A DNA stretch of 64,000 nucleotides from Gracilaria gracilis (Eukaryota; Rhodophyta; Florideophyceae; Gracilariales; Gracilariaceae), in NCBI GenBank assembly GCA_030374805.1, contig JARGSG010000266.1, positions 57,420-121,419 of the forward strand. Reading direction: 5' to 3'. The notes under the pieces were generated by a model, which made no database searches, was not told where the DNA came from, and saw only the letters and a program-made list of their open reading frames with translations. How positions within the stretch are numbered: the stretch's first letter is position 1; the number at the start of each line of letters is the position of its first letter. Positions 42,331 to 53,144 of the stretch are shown piece by piece. The position numbers were made by a program, and so were the translations under genes.

Positions 42331-43631
42331 AAGGTGGCCCTGAACACACAGGCTGATGCGCTTTCGCGTCTACCCACGAGTGGGGAAGCCCTCGCAACAG
42401 AGGATGACGAAATCCCGTGCTTCGTCGTGAACGAACAGGGACCGGAAGATCTGGAATTGCCAGAAGATCTGGATGTGGACGCTGACTACGATGAACTCTT
42501 CGCCTCTGGCGAGATTCGTAATGAGACAAACCTACGGGAGATATTTGCACCGAATGCTCTAGAGGAACTGATCCGAGAACAGTTCAAGGACCCCTTTTTC
42601 GTGAGAATACATGCCCGTCTTAACGGTGGTGAGACCCTCCCTTTCGATGTGAACGACAAAGGCTACCTCGTAAGGCTGGTCGGAGCTACCTCACAAGTCG
42701 TGGTATTACACTCCCTGCAGACGCGTGTTCTTCAAATCTCGCATTTCGCCAAACTTGGTGGCCACTCAGGTGGAAGAAAGCTTTACTTAACCCTGCGAAG
42801 GGACTTCTACTGGCCCGCCATGGCGGTGGATTGGTACGATACTGTACGCTTCTGTACAGAGTGTGCAAAGAACCGAGTCAAACTGCGGAAGAACAGCAAG
42901 CAGCTGAAGTTATTCCCTGCTAGGCCACTGCTCGAGTTTGTCACGATCGACATTATCGGACCGCTTCTCACTACTAAGAGGGGAAACATGTTTATACTTG
43001 TGATCACCGATCGCTTTTCAAAGCTTGTTCAGACTGTGCCTCTTAGGAGGATAACGGCTTTCATGCTGGCGAATGCGTTCGTGACGCATTCAACTCTAGT
43101 CTATGGAGCTCCAGTGGAGTTGTTATTCGATAACAGTGAGCAGTTCGCGTCACATTTCTTCCAGGATGTCTTTCCCATCCTGGACGTGAAGAACTTTTTC
43201 ACGACTGCCTATCATCCCCAATCTAATGGGCAGGTCGAACGGTTCTACCGGACTATGCTAGCTGCGCTACGTTTCTACGTGGGTGATCACCCAAAAACTT
43301 GGGACTTGTACACTGATGCGCTCACGTTTGCATACAATACACAAGTTCACCGGACTACCAGAGTATCACCATTCGAATTAGTACTGTCGCGAACTCCCCC
43401 GCTAGTGGCTTTGGTATCCCAAGCTACGCTGTAAAAATTCCCATCCTTGAGTAACTACCGCGAGAAGTGAAAACAGTGGCTCTAAAAGCAGGTACCGCTG
43501 TGCGGAAGTCGATGGCATGTGCACAAGCCACGTACAAACTAGATTTCGACGACTGACTGCGTCGGGCGAAGCCTCCGCTAGTCGCTGCCGGTAACTACGT
43601 GTTTGTACGCAAAGAGTACTACAACCCTGTG
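42331..43631 (+). pseudogene. Integrase of chromovirus remnant
   Basis: A 366-codon stretch is open from 42334 (ALNTQADALSRL) to 43434. Zinc domain: HFAKLGGHSGGRKLY then CTECAKNRVKL. Catalytic core: FVTIDIIGPLL (Asp), LLFDNSEQFASH (Asp) and YHPQSNGQVERFYR (Glu), all present. After 43434 a stop and shift precede AQATYKLDFDD and NYVFVRKEYYNP of the C-terminal region, which is cut at about 43631. The chromodomain is missing. Confidence 0.85.
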
Positions 43632-43922
43632 ATCACGTGATGGATCAAGATCTTCCTCGAGGGAGTGGGCAGACCTGACTGTACGCATATGCCACAATTG
43701 TGGCTGAGCTTCTTGATCTCTTCTCCTGACTCCTTCGAGTTCCATCCCGCCCTCTTGCACAGATCTAGGATCTCGTGCGGATGGGCATGGGTAAGCCGAT
43801 GTAGACGATTCGCTAAAGTCTTTGGTCGTAGAGTTTTTCCAACTGAGTTCATCGGGTTACTCATTGTTAGTATTATCAGTGCGCGGGCTCTCGCGTTATA
43901 CGCGGAGGTGGAGTTGATGTAC
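43632..43922 (-). pseudogene. Copia-like integrase zinc-binding fragment
   Basis: On the minus strand: LANRLHRLTHAHPHEIL, LCKRAGWNSKE and CGICVQSG, an H-x3-H ... C-x2-C pre-integrase module with the T-H-A-H-P signature, followed by TPSRKI. It sits left of the nested LTR element. With that insertion and one target copy removed it reads on in the same orientation from the protease region right of 47888. The downstream catalytic part is lost at the junction with the chromovirus remnant. Confidence 0.55.
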
Positions 43923-43927
43923 AGCTC
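43923..43927. repeat. Candidate target duplication AGCTC (left)
   Basis: AGCTC directly precedes the left LTR and recurs at 47888-47892 directly after the right LTR. Confidence 0.55.
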
Positions 43928-44153
43928 TGTGCCAATTTATGCTCAGGCAAGGGAAACCGGCACAAAAACTCAGAGGGGAATTCTCTTCCTCCTCTCTCGA
44001 CGATAGTCCGTCGTCGTCATGCCTTTTTACTCGAGCTCTCCGCTCATCAGAACACTGTTCAATTGAACTTCTCAATTAAACTAACAGTGTTAGCCACGGC
44101 GCATTTTCAGTCTTAGCGGTCGAACTTCTACCGTCTAGATCTCAAGTTCTATA
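43928..44153 (-). repeat. 3' LTR of the small Ty3-like element
   Basis: Nearly identical to 47663-47887 (for example the shared TCAGAACACTGTTCAATTGA block). Differences are a handful of bases. Confidence 0.85.
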
Positions 44154-44203
44154 GTGCTCAATGAGTCATATTACGTATCAAAACCAGATACCGGTAATGT
44201 GAA

Positions 44204-44770
44204 TCATTCTAAAGCGCAAAGACGCAGGGCACGCTTCTTCAACTCTCTCTTCCCTGCAGAATGTAGAAAATCTTGCACTACACCAGGAACATCTTCAAAC
44301 AATTGACGGAGTGGCTCCCATGTGCCATCAATATCGTTAGGCAGTCCGTCCGATTGAACGAACAATTCGATTCCACTTAACCCATCACGAGAATCCAATA
44401 AGCTCTCAACTCTTTCAATGATCCCCTCATTATGCTTGATAGCTTTCAGGAGTTATTCATTATGCTTGATAGCTTTCAGTAGTTCATCTTCAACATATTG
44501 GCTGTCCAGATCTGTTCCATATGGTAATAAGCGATGCACATGAACAGATTCATTCTTTTTCGTGAGAATCTTCTTCACTACAAGTACCCATTCAGATTTA
44601 ACTTCTGTCATCCAACGAGGTCCCTTCCACTTGAATCGTAGTTTGTGCCCACCTTCTACAGCTTTTCTCACCAGGGAAAGCATGAATGCCATCAGACAAA
44701 AGACAAACAGGAAATTATGATGATCTGTGAACACGATAATGTCCGTTCGGCCTAAAAGCAGGTAATCCAT
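44204..44770 (-). pseudogene. RNase H stub fused to chromodomain-type C-terminus
   Basis: Starts IIVFTDHHNFLFVF, an RNase H motif, then jumps to RFKWKGPRWMTEVKSEWVLVV and HRLLPYGTDL, skipping the whole integrase. After a TAA at 44453-44455 the same frame gives DGTWEPLRQLFEDVPGVVQDF, the W-E-P strand and helix of a chromodomain. A 30-bp duplication (44427-44456 and 44457-44486) repeats LLKAIKHNE. The chromodomain would direct integration but is useless without integrase. Confidence 0.65.
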
Positions 44771-44824
44771 CTTCTTGAAAACCTGAAAGATTGCGTAACC
44801 TTCTTTCTCGTACTTTGTCCATCT

Positions 44825-46268
44825 TTACTGGGCCTCAGTGAACGCACCACCGAGAAATCCAGGAGGCTCATGCTCCTGCATTTCGATGGGACGATTCAAC
44901 TGTTGCTCTTTTATCTGGGTCACTCCTCCTGACCAGTAGCGCTCAGCAGCATCGGTAACCACGCATATAACATAACCCTCTTTCTCAAACGAGAGTCTAA
45001 CGCTTTCACGTAGGCTTTCTTGAACATCCATGAACGAAGCTTCGTGGTCTGCTCCCCAAGAAAGGCTACGTAGTGGAACTCTTTGCAACAATGCCTTCTT
45101 GCGCTTTCCGACTTTCTTATAAGCCTCTTCTAACAGTTGGGTGAGGGGTTCTAGTCGTGCGGTCAGATTTGGGATAGCATTTTCTATCCATCTGCAACAG
45201 TGAACGAACTTGCAGAGCTCATTTTTAGTTTGTGGACATTCTAAGTCCCTGAAGGCTTCAATTCTTGTTGGATCCATTCATTACCCATGCTCGTCAATGA
45301 TTCTGCTACACCAACGAATTTCCTTCTTAAAGAAACTTGATTTCTTCGCGGAAACATATAGGTCCTTATCTTGACACACTTTGAAATAATCGGCTAAGAC
45401 TTCGAGAAGCGCTTCTTCGTCTTGCTCATGCAGCGCAAAGTCGTCAATCCATAGCTCCAAAGAATCTCGCAACTGGTCGAAAAGAGGATATTTACTTCCT
45501 TGAAAATGCGACACCGCGTTCCTGATTCCAATCTATACTCTTCTTGAAGAGAACACACCGTCAGGAGCGACAAAAGAGCACTTTGCATACGAATCGTCAT
45601 GCAACGGAAGCTGCCAATAACCAGAAACCACGTAAATAGCTGCAAACACTGTACTACCAGCGAAGTTCGGCATTTCTGCTTCGAGATTTGGCATTGGCCA
45701 CGCTTGCTTCTTGGTGGCTGCGTTAAGTGGTCTGAGGTATATCGTCAGTCAAAACTTCACCTTCCTTTTCTTTGGAACGACCAGTGGGGCACACTGCCAC
45801 TCTGCCTTGGTATTTAGGAATATAAACCCCATTTCAGCGAGCTGCCGTGTGAACATGTCTATGTAATTTCGATGTGGAGTTGCATAAGGCCTGACCTTGA
45901 CCTTTACAGGTTCACGCCCTTCGATAATTTCGACCCTGAGTGGCTCGACCTTGGCTGGTGGGGGTTTTTCCCAGCCTAAGCCGAAAAACCTGGCGGTACT
46001 TCTTAAACAAGTTTTGCAGTTGGGCACTTGCGGACGTCACTCCATTTGCTCTGGCGTCTTCAACTTGTTTCTTCAGAGCTGCTTCAAGCTCGTCTGGTTC
46101 ATCTTCTCCGAGATCAATATAGACGTCTTCGTCTGACAACTGATCATCATCCGCATCTCCTGTACTGTGATATACTGAGTAATTACTTGACAACATGGAT
46201 ACAATCTTGGGGATATCGCCAGCAACTGAGCTCTCTGTCACTGTGCTCAAGTCGATTTCCCCCTGCAA
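44825..46268 (-). pseudogene. Reverse transcriptase-RNase H of the small Ty3-like element
   Basis: Pieces in order on the minus strand: KVRPYATPHRNYIDMFTRQL and EWQCAPLVVPKK (RT N-terminus, 45749-46027), a degraded middle with PFGL-type sequence lost, LELWIDDFALH (catalytic Y/W-x-DD, 45440 region), the thumb AFRDLECPQTKNELCKFVHC, and VVTDAAERYWSGGV (RNase H). The upstream acidic stretch (DDDQLSDEDVYIDLGEDEPDE) links to the protease. Stops and frame changes occur throughout. Trp for Tyr before the catalytic DD is unusual. Confidence 0.7.
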
Positions 46269-46286
46269 TCGTGTAGCAGCAGCTGA

Positions 46287-46772
46287 TTAGTGTGTGCGGT
46301 TTTTCAGGCCTAAGGAATCCAACGTAGGTCTTCCAATAATGATGTGGTCACATGATACATTCATGATCCTCCAAAATGCATTACGGATTCGCAGTTTTGT
46401 TCCATGCCTCACACCGAGTTCAAAGTCAGCTGTACACTTTTGAAAAGCTGCCAAAGGTTTAGCTTTCTTGTCAAACATATTGTAGAACTCTACATGTTTG
46501 AGTCTTTGTACATCACGTACACAACCATTTTTCTCTAACATCTTGAAGAGTTTCATGGGAATACAATTAACAGAGTCACCCTGGTCCGTGAGGACACGTA
46601 CATGCGTATTTTTTCCAAATCTCACAACTGTTCCGTCGAACATGACTGAGCTTTCGTTACTACGTTGTGTCTGCAATGACCGTATTTGCTTCATTTCCTT
46701 CCGTTCTTTTGAAACACGAGTAAGGATCTCTTTCTTCTCTTGTTCCGAAGAATTAGGACAGTTCTTTAACAA
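46287..46772 (-). pseudogene. Aspartic protease region of the small Ty3-like element
   Basis: Reads VRVLTDQGDSVNCIPMKLF, with D-Q-G in place of D-T/S-G, then HIIIGRPTLDSLGL, the second conserved protease motif. The N-terminus overlaps the end of gag (LKNCPNSSEQEKKEIL). The active-site change would abolish cleavage if the Gln is real. Confidence 0.6.
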
Positions 46773-47608
46773 ATGACGTTTCCCAGGGCATTTGTTTTTT
46801 ATTCCAACAAAACGGAAGCAAACGCTTCGGCTGGCCTTGGCTGTTCTCGTCCTTGGCTTCGGAGTCTAAATCTCGCTTCCGTGACGTACGCCCTTTTTCA
46901 GAGTTCCGACTCCAAGAGTTCTTGATTGGCAGATTATCAATGTTGCCCTCATCTGAGCCCAATCCTCTACGATCCTGCTCGATGACCTGTGCTTCTTCAT
47001 CCAAACGTCTGGCATATGATCGGAAATCATCCTTATGGATACGTGTCTAACATTCCTTGCGAATCATTTCCTCCATGTGTTGCCGCAATCGTTTTGGCTG
47101 GGTGCGTTCTCAAAGATGTCGGATAGCTATCTCGGGACATTCATTAACTGCGGTAATATATCCTGGCATCACGCAATGCTTCTTTGTAGTTAACAACTAT
47201 CTGCCATACTTGGCTTCGTGCATCGGATAGCTTCATATCCATACGAACGTTTTGAATAGTGCGTTCCCATTCGTCTATACGTAATTTCTTGAATTCGATG
47301 TTGGAGTTCTTCTCCAAGCAAGACTTGAGCATCTCCTCAGTGATATCGTCAACTGCAGACGCTTCAACATATTTTCCATCAATCATAATTTACAACACTG
47401 TGTCAGTGATTGAGGCTTTGTACGAAGTCGGTGTCATCGATATTCCAGGTTCCCTGTTCTTCTCAACAACTTTTAGCTCGTACACCGTACGATCTTTCAA
47501 AAACGCTGAGATTGAAGGAACGTCGATGTTGCGCAGTAGTGGAGCTTCAAGTGCCACAATTTTCTACTGCGGCACTGTGGCAGACTCAGCCTTCTTGGCA
47601 TCATCCTC
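46753..47608 (-). pseudogene. Gag region of the small Ty3-like element
   Basis: The segment begins near MEDDAKKAESATVPQ (47608), with a stop soon after. It includes DITEEMLKSCLEKNS and WERTIQNVRMDMKL, a linker rich in Arg/Ser/Glu, and a C-terminal NKCPGKRHLLKNCPNSSE zinc-knuckle remnant with Cys and His in roughly the right spacing. It is only about half of a normal Gag, with several frame breaks. Confidence 0.5.
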
Positions 47609-47662
47609 CATTGCCAATAACTCTTGACGGTGAACGTGAGTTTGTTTTTGCGAAGTTATAAC

Positions 47663-47887
47663 TGTGCCAATTTACGCTCAGGCAGGAGAAACCGGCACAA
47701 AAACTTGAGGGGAAGTCTCTTCTTCCTCTCTCGAAGATCGTACGTCGTCGTCTTGCCTTTTTACTCGAGCTCTCCGCTCATCAGAACACTGTTCAATTGA
47801 ACTTCTCAATTAAAATAACAGTGTTAGCCACGGCGCATATTCAGTCTTAGCGCTCGAACTTCTACCGTCTAGATCTCAAGTTCTATA
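47663..47887 (-). repeat. 5' LTR of the small Ty3-like element
   Basis: Pairs with 43928-44153. The minus-strand transcript would start here and proceed into the gag region. Confidence 0.85.
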
Positions 47888-47892
47888 AGCTC
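47888..47892. repeat. Candidate target duplication AGCTC (right)
   Basis: AGCTC follows TTCTATA, the last LTR bases. Joining the flanks at this site restores an open minus-strand reading (RLIEL then YINSTSAYN). Confidence 0.55.
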
Positions 47893-49530
47893 AATTAACC
47901 GCGGCCCAGTGTCGGTATCGCGTCTGATGGTAATCGTCGGCGGTTTTGACGAGAAGCCTGTGACGCAATAGCGTTGGAAATCGAGTCTTATCGCTAGAGG
48001 AGAGTCGTCCTCAAACAGGTCGAACGTGAGCTACGTGATGATTACGCATATCTTGAAATGATACGGTCTATGAGCACTTCACCTCCTTGGAGCTCTCGCA
48101 ATTGTGACCCCAGCCTCTTCTATAGCGCGATCTAGGTTCGTGTGGGTCGAATGGAATACCCAAGGTCTCACATAGGCGCATCGCCAAGCTAATAACTCCA
48201 AACGACAGGGAACTGCCCTCGTCTAATATGTGATTCGGGTCTATTCCCGAACCTCCCGTCGAAAAAGGTGCTTAGGTCCGCCGTTCCGCGGTTTCCTATT
48301 GTTCTCGAATTTACCATCGGCATCGTTACGCTTATCCTGCTCTTGTACGCTTGGTTTTTCCGTATGGGAATTTATCGCGTTCGTCTTCTTGTCTTCGGCG
48401 CTGGGATATTGGAAGTGATCACGCTTGCGTTTCTTCCCCTTTTGGAAGTCCTTGTTGGTATCCAAGTACGCTTTGGAAGACTCATCCGGCTTGGCCTCTT
48501 GCCCCGGCTCGTGTCGTAAGTTCTTTCCTTCCCGGCCTGCCTCTTATAAGGCTCGCACGGCGTCCTGAAACCCAATGTAGGAATACTCCTCTCCAGTATC
48601 GTGTGACTTCTGATGCTGTTTCATCGCTGCCTTCATGGCGCTGATACATTTAGAGCATTCGCTCTTGGTGTTATCGTTCATTTCGCTTCTTAGAGCGGCG
48701 TCAACGATCTTTTGAATGGTCTCCATGCGCGTCACACTCATGGGTATGTCGTCCCGACCGCTACCATCTCTGTGTTTAGTGGAAGCCATAAGGTTACTGA
48801 TGATGTTTGTAAACGTCTGAGACAATAATCCGGCGTTTAACAGTAGAGTTATCCCAAAAATTCTGACCATCACTGGAGTCGTGATCATAGTTAGTCAGAT
48901 TAAGGTACGATAAGGCTGGACCGGAAAAGCGTTTTACGAAGTCGTCGATGGATTCATTCGCCTTGCGCTTACAGGCAGTAATCCGCTTGTACAAACCCAC
49001 TATGCGGCGTAGACGATTGACAGAAGAGTCCGTCGTAACCAGAGTGACGATGTACTTGATGACAGAGGGTTGGTTGACTGCTTCTGCTTCATCTTCGTGA
49101 GTCTAGACGAGCTTTGCAGGTCGTACGGCCTTTTTGACCATATTTACTTTAGAGAAAACTCTAATGAATGATACAAGGTCACTACTTTTTCCCTTGGCGT
49201 GGTTGTCGTTACCTGCGGCGCATGCACGCACATTTTGAGCCCAATCGAATACCGCTTCCTTCTACAGGTGTTTGTGCGTATCGGCTCGCAGCTTTGGTGG
49301 GATTAGAATATTGATCGGAGAGAGATGCTCTCCGGGGCCCATAACTTTCGTATGTCCTTCGGCGACTCAGTCGAATTTCATCGTAGCTTTTTGTAGGAGG
49401 GATGGTTCACAAGCAATAGTATCGGCACAAGAGGTCTACCAGGGAGCTGGAAGGGAGCTCCTGGGTTGACGCCGTGCCTTCATATAAGGATATTAGGGCG
49501 ACCGTTCGGCTATTCATGACGAATAACTAG
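47893..49530 (-). pseudogene. Copia-like Gag and protease fragment
   Basis: On the minus strand, overlapping frames give LYKRITACKRKANESIDDFV, KRFSGPALSYLNL, then LLLNAGLLSQTFTNIISNL, the features of UBN2-type Gag from Ty1/copia elements (adhesion helix, G-Q-x-F-x-x-T-L-L-x-N-A). A basic linker follows (KGKKRKRDHFQYPS). The protease-like DPNHILDEGSSLSFGVI has D-E-G where D-D/T-G is expected. TFDLFEDDSPLAIRLDF matches the second protease region. The small Ty3-like element interrupts it at 47888. No LTR is seen. Confidence 0.55.
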
Positions 49531-49573
49531 AGTTAACAGTAACCTAAAGTTGTACGTCATGGTGAGCTCGGAG

Positions 49574-49578
49574 TATAT
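49574..49578. repeat. Target duplication TATAT (left)
   Basis: TATAT precedes the TGTAGTGCAACG end of the left LTR and matches 60933-60937. Confidence 0.75.
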
Positions 49579-50430
49579 TGTAGTGCAACGCCTTTGGCGG
49601 GAAAAGCGAAACTGTCACGAAGATGTTCGGCATCTTCCTCTCGGGGAGGTAGCACAGCGAACGGAGCACTCCGGGAATGACACGACTAGCCGGGTGTAAA
49701 CCGAAGTCAAACCGTCACGACGAGCGTCGGAGTGTACAGTGCGGACCGGGTACCGTGTAGGGACACGTGCAAAGAGCGGTCTCAAGACTGAGCCTGGTAA
49801 GAGTGGAACGGCGACGACACGATGTCGGACGGCGAGCCACGTGAGAGTGGGCAGTACAACAAACCCAAAAAGAGCCAAAGGGGTCCACAAGAGTGGGGAT
49901 AGGTGCGTAACACACAAACGAAACCCAATACTAGGGCGAGTATACGACAGTAGTTGGGACTACACACACACGCAGTGGTAATACTCTAAGCGCCACAAGG
50001 GTGGGTAACTATACGTGAACAACGCGGTTGTCACTTTACTTGGAGGTGAACAGTCCGCGAAGGCGTGATAGTTAGAGCCAGGAAGCCCTTGCTTGACAAG
50101 GGTGATTTACTGAGGGAGCATAGTTCAACCTACTAGGTGGTGGGCTCGGCGCGGCCCCTGACAGTGGGCGCGCCGGCCAAATAAAGTATCAAATATATCT
50201 AGTAAATACAGCAATGCTGGTGGCATCGCCTCCTGGGTATCCGTGCAACACGTGTTCCCGTCACGCCCGCTCGGCGGTAGCTCAGGCCGTGCATCCCACG
50301 TGTACAACCTCAAAAACCGTCTGAGCGCTACACCCCGCCAGCGGCGGTACAGCTCATATATCGACTCTACGCATCAATGCGAAAAATTCACTAAGTCCTC
50401 AAAACCTCCTCTTACGAGTGTTGTCCTTCA
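49579..50430 (-). repeat. 3' LTR of the chromovirus
   Basis: 852 bp, TGTAGTGCAACG to GTCCTTCA on the plus strand. It aligns end to end with 60081-60932 with scattered substitutions, including one at the second LTR base. Confidence 0.9.
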
Positions 50431-50445
50431 TATCCCCCTCCTTAA
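50431..50445 (-). promoter_or_regulatory. Polypurine tract
   Basis: On the minus strand AAGGAGGGGGATA directly abuts the TGAAGG start of the 3' LTR, the expected plus-strand primer. Confidence 0.8.
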
Positions 50446-50687
50446 GAGCGAAAACAACGCCGTGATGGCGGGTCAAGCTCCGAACGTAGGGCATAAAAGC
50501 GCAATCACGAGTACCTCGGATGCCCTCTTGCCTTGCGAAGACCAACCCGCACTACTTCTCAACACTCCACTCGCTCCTGCAAAGACCTCTACTGTTCCCA
50601 ACAGCTCTCCTCTCGCTCTCGAGCTCCATCGAATCAACCTCCCTCCATCGATTCAACCTCCCTCCGACTCCCCGGGTTCCAAGCTTA

Positions 50688-52426
50688 ATGAGCGGTCAGC
50701 AACCTAACCAGGGATTCTTCACGGGTTTCCGGTCAGCTTCTCTTCCGCAGAGCGGCAATGCCTCGGGCGCATTTCAGTCGAACAACGCCGGCGGCGGACA
50801 CATTCACTTTGTCGGACAGGTGCCGCAGCGGCACGTCATGCAAGCGATGCCGTGGCCGACCTACGACCAACTTGTCGTCGTGAACCCGCACCTCAACGCG
50901 GTAGCCTTCCGGAACGCTCCGTGGTTCCACCCAACAGCCGTTTTGACGAGACACTCATCGCGTCATATGTCGACGGAAATGATCGCCTTCCCGGTAACCT
51001 ACCGTGGGTTGTCACCACCTCATGGGATTGGCGACGACGCATTTCCGTTCCGTCCAACGCGGTGCTGAGGCGCTCCGGCGAATCACTGGCTTCCGCTCAG
51101 GCGGCATTGGTCCGCCTTGGATATGCACGGCAAGGCCTGGCGAACTTTGAGTTCCTAGTCCCTGATAACATCAGCTTCGATCTCCGGTTGTACCGTACGC
51201 AAGGCAAGATTTCGTATTGCGACCACCTGGCGGGAATCGAAACATACTCTTGGCGAGGAAGACCTACTGTACGCCAAGCGGCGTCGTGTTGGATTCATCC
51301 TATCTTCCGAGCGGAGTTCCGATATCTTCGCCGGGAATCTCGTTCGCGGTGGTTGCAGAGCTTCATCCACGATGAGCGGCGCGCACGTTCCCGATTCGGG
51401 TTTCTCGTCCCGTATCAGAATACGGAGATTAACGGCATCCGCCATAGCCACCGGCAGAGCCGTTACGTTCCCATTACAACATGGTGGGCCACGGTTGAAG
51501 TATGCCAAGGGAGCTACGTTGAGCTCCCCCCTGTCATTTACTACCTCGACTCCTACCTCATCGAGGATCCGTATTCCTGACTGTGGTCCGTGGTGCTCAC
51601 AGAATGGGTAGTCCGCACAGTGGCCTTTCTCTTATGGGAGGCTTACGACCAGTATCGACTGTGGTATATTCCGCCTCGCCTGCGCGCGGCCATCCGGGAA
51701 CTTGACCTACGAATCCATCCAATTGGAGGTGAAAACAACGCCGAAGAAGTTCGTGGTTTGCTCGATGTGATCGACCGTGTAAATTGGGCTAGTGTGCCGT
51801 TCGCTCAAAGCGGACGCGGCCATGAGGATGGGGGTTTTGACCGGTCTCCGGGACGACGCACGCCATTGGCGGGTGACTTCATCTTCTTCAACCCGTGGGA
51901 GGTGCAAGAGATAGCCGCTACTGAGGCGGCAGCGCTCCGGATGGCTCCGAGATATATACCTTACAGGCATCCAGTTGGGTTCGTCGACGCGGAAGACTTC
52001 TACCACGTCTACGGCGGTGACGACGACCAAATGATGGACGACGAGCCCGACATTGAGTCGAGTGACGAGGTCATGGAGGTCCAGCCTTCCGCTACGGCGG
52101 CGACCAACGGGTCGAACGACGCGGCGGCGCCGGTGACGAACAACACGGCTGCGCCGAACCCTTCAGGGGTGGCTGAGGTTGTGGCAACTCTACCGGACGA
52201 GCCGGAGGTGACCGAGGTACTGGCGTCTCCCAGTGGGGGTGCTAACGAAGCCACGGTCATTGCGCAGTTCCTCCGCAGAGTGGGCTTGTCTGCAAATGTC
52301 ACAAGTGGCAACCTCGACGCGATGCGAGACGCCCTTGCGGCACGTCTTGCTGGCGGATCCAATCCCAGTAATGGGAAAAGCGGCGACGGTGCTCCGGGTA
52401 GCTCCAACCAGGGAGCTGGGACCTAG
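50688..52426 (+). pseudogene. Antisense ORF between pol and 3' LTR, unknown function
   Basis: Runs opposite to gag-pol, starting inside the 3' LTR edge and ending about 170 bp from the end of the chromodomain. About 578 codons with two defects: a frameshift near 50940 and a TGA at 51578-51580. The start is MSGQQPNQGFFTGFRS. The middle is Arg/Tyr-rich (YARQGLANFEFLVPDNISFD, RAEFRYLRRESRSRWLQSF, YDQYRLWYIPPRLRAAI). The C-terminal third is acidic then Ala/Gly/Ser/Asn-rich (DDDQMMDDEPDIESSDEVME). Coding character is strong in one frame with no competing minus ORF. No known domain. The long length implies past selection for protein. A captured gene or a structural accessory protein are both possible. 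Confidence 0.65.
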
Positions 52427-52595
52427 TCTTCTCTTCCTCATGATTCCCGCTAATCGGCGGTGTCGTAGGGACTAGCCTTGCTGGACAATAAAACTACTTC
52501 CGTCTAAGACGTATTGCTTCCTTTCAAAAGTGTTCCTTCCTCTTCTTGCTTCCAGTTCTCCTGCTCTGCTTCAATTTCCTCCCCTTCGGGGCGCA

Positions 52596-53144
52596 CTATC
52601 CCACTTGGGCGTGGTCGATCGTAGCCGGGAGTCCCGTGAAAGTACGCCGATGGTACTGCACCACTTTAGATCGTGGGAGATGCTCAGTGGGCTCGTCCGA
52701 GTTAGCCTTGGGTGGAAATTCGTACCAACGGACGAGATACTGTATGTACCCCATCGGGTAGTAAGAATGCCCCACGATGTGGTCAACTATAAACTCCTTT
52801 CGGAAGACTTCCCGGCCTTGCCGTGTTGTCACGACATCAGTGGGCGGCTGAGAGGTCTCTCCATCGGCAGTGGGTGCGTTAGGGTGATACCGAGTGGTGT
52901 CCCCAGTCTCGCTCGCGCGGTCTTTTCCCACGGGTCGGTCAACGGTCAAGCGTCTCGCGGTACCGTGAATCACGTTCCCGCCTGTCAGTGTAGCTCCTTC
53001 CCGTGCGGGGGTGCCTGGTGGGCGTACCGCGAGCTTGCGTGGTGGCGGCCGTTCGGACGGTGGTGGAGTACCTAGCCGACGCGGAAAAGTTGGCCGTTGC
53101 CAAGCTTCGACCGGCTTCGCCGTGCGTGCACGTGAAGATGGCAA
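52596..53144 (-). pseudogene. Chromodomain C-terminus of the chromovirus Pol
   Basis: Near the end: FIVDHIVGHSYYPMGYIQYL, VRWYEFPPKANSDEPTEHLP and SKVVQYHRR, giving the chromodomain pattern (I-V-x-H-R/S ... Y-L-V-R-W ... E-P ... L ... V ... Y). The W-E-P strand reads DEPTEHL, lacking Trp. It is preceded by a long Pro/Thr/Arg-rich linker. Chromodomains on Ty3 integrases bind modified histone tails and bias insertion. A frame change separates it from the integrase. Confidence 0.75.

Larger units (their letters stand above)
40742..43631 (+). mobile_element. Chromovirus pol remnant, truncated at both ends
   Basis: The same family as the 49579-60932 element but on the plus strand. It runs from the RT linker (TAADVLGLVSSKERD) to just after the integrase (NYVFVRKEYYNP). 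No LTR, gag or protease is present. The left edge abuts the D-cysteine desulfhydrase pseudogene, the right edge a copia-like integrase fragment. Confidence 0.8.
43928..47887 (-). mobile_element. Small Ty3-like LTR retrotransposon with integrase deleted (3960 bp)
   Basis: LTRs of 226 and 225 bp (43928-44153 and 47663-47887), starting TGTGCCAATTTA and ending TTCTATA on the plus strand, with AGCTC at both outer edges. On the minus strand the order is gag, protease, RT, RNase H and chromodomain. Integrase is missing between RNase H and chromodomain, and every gene has stops, so it is a non-autonomous remnant. It is nested in a copia-like fragment. The LTR ends are not canonical TG...CA if AGCTC is the true duplication. 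Confidence 0.75.
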
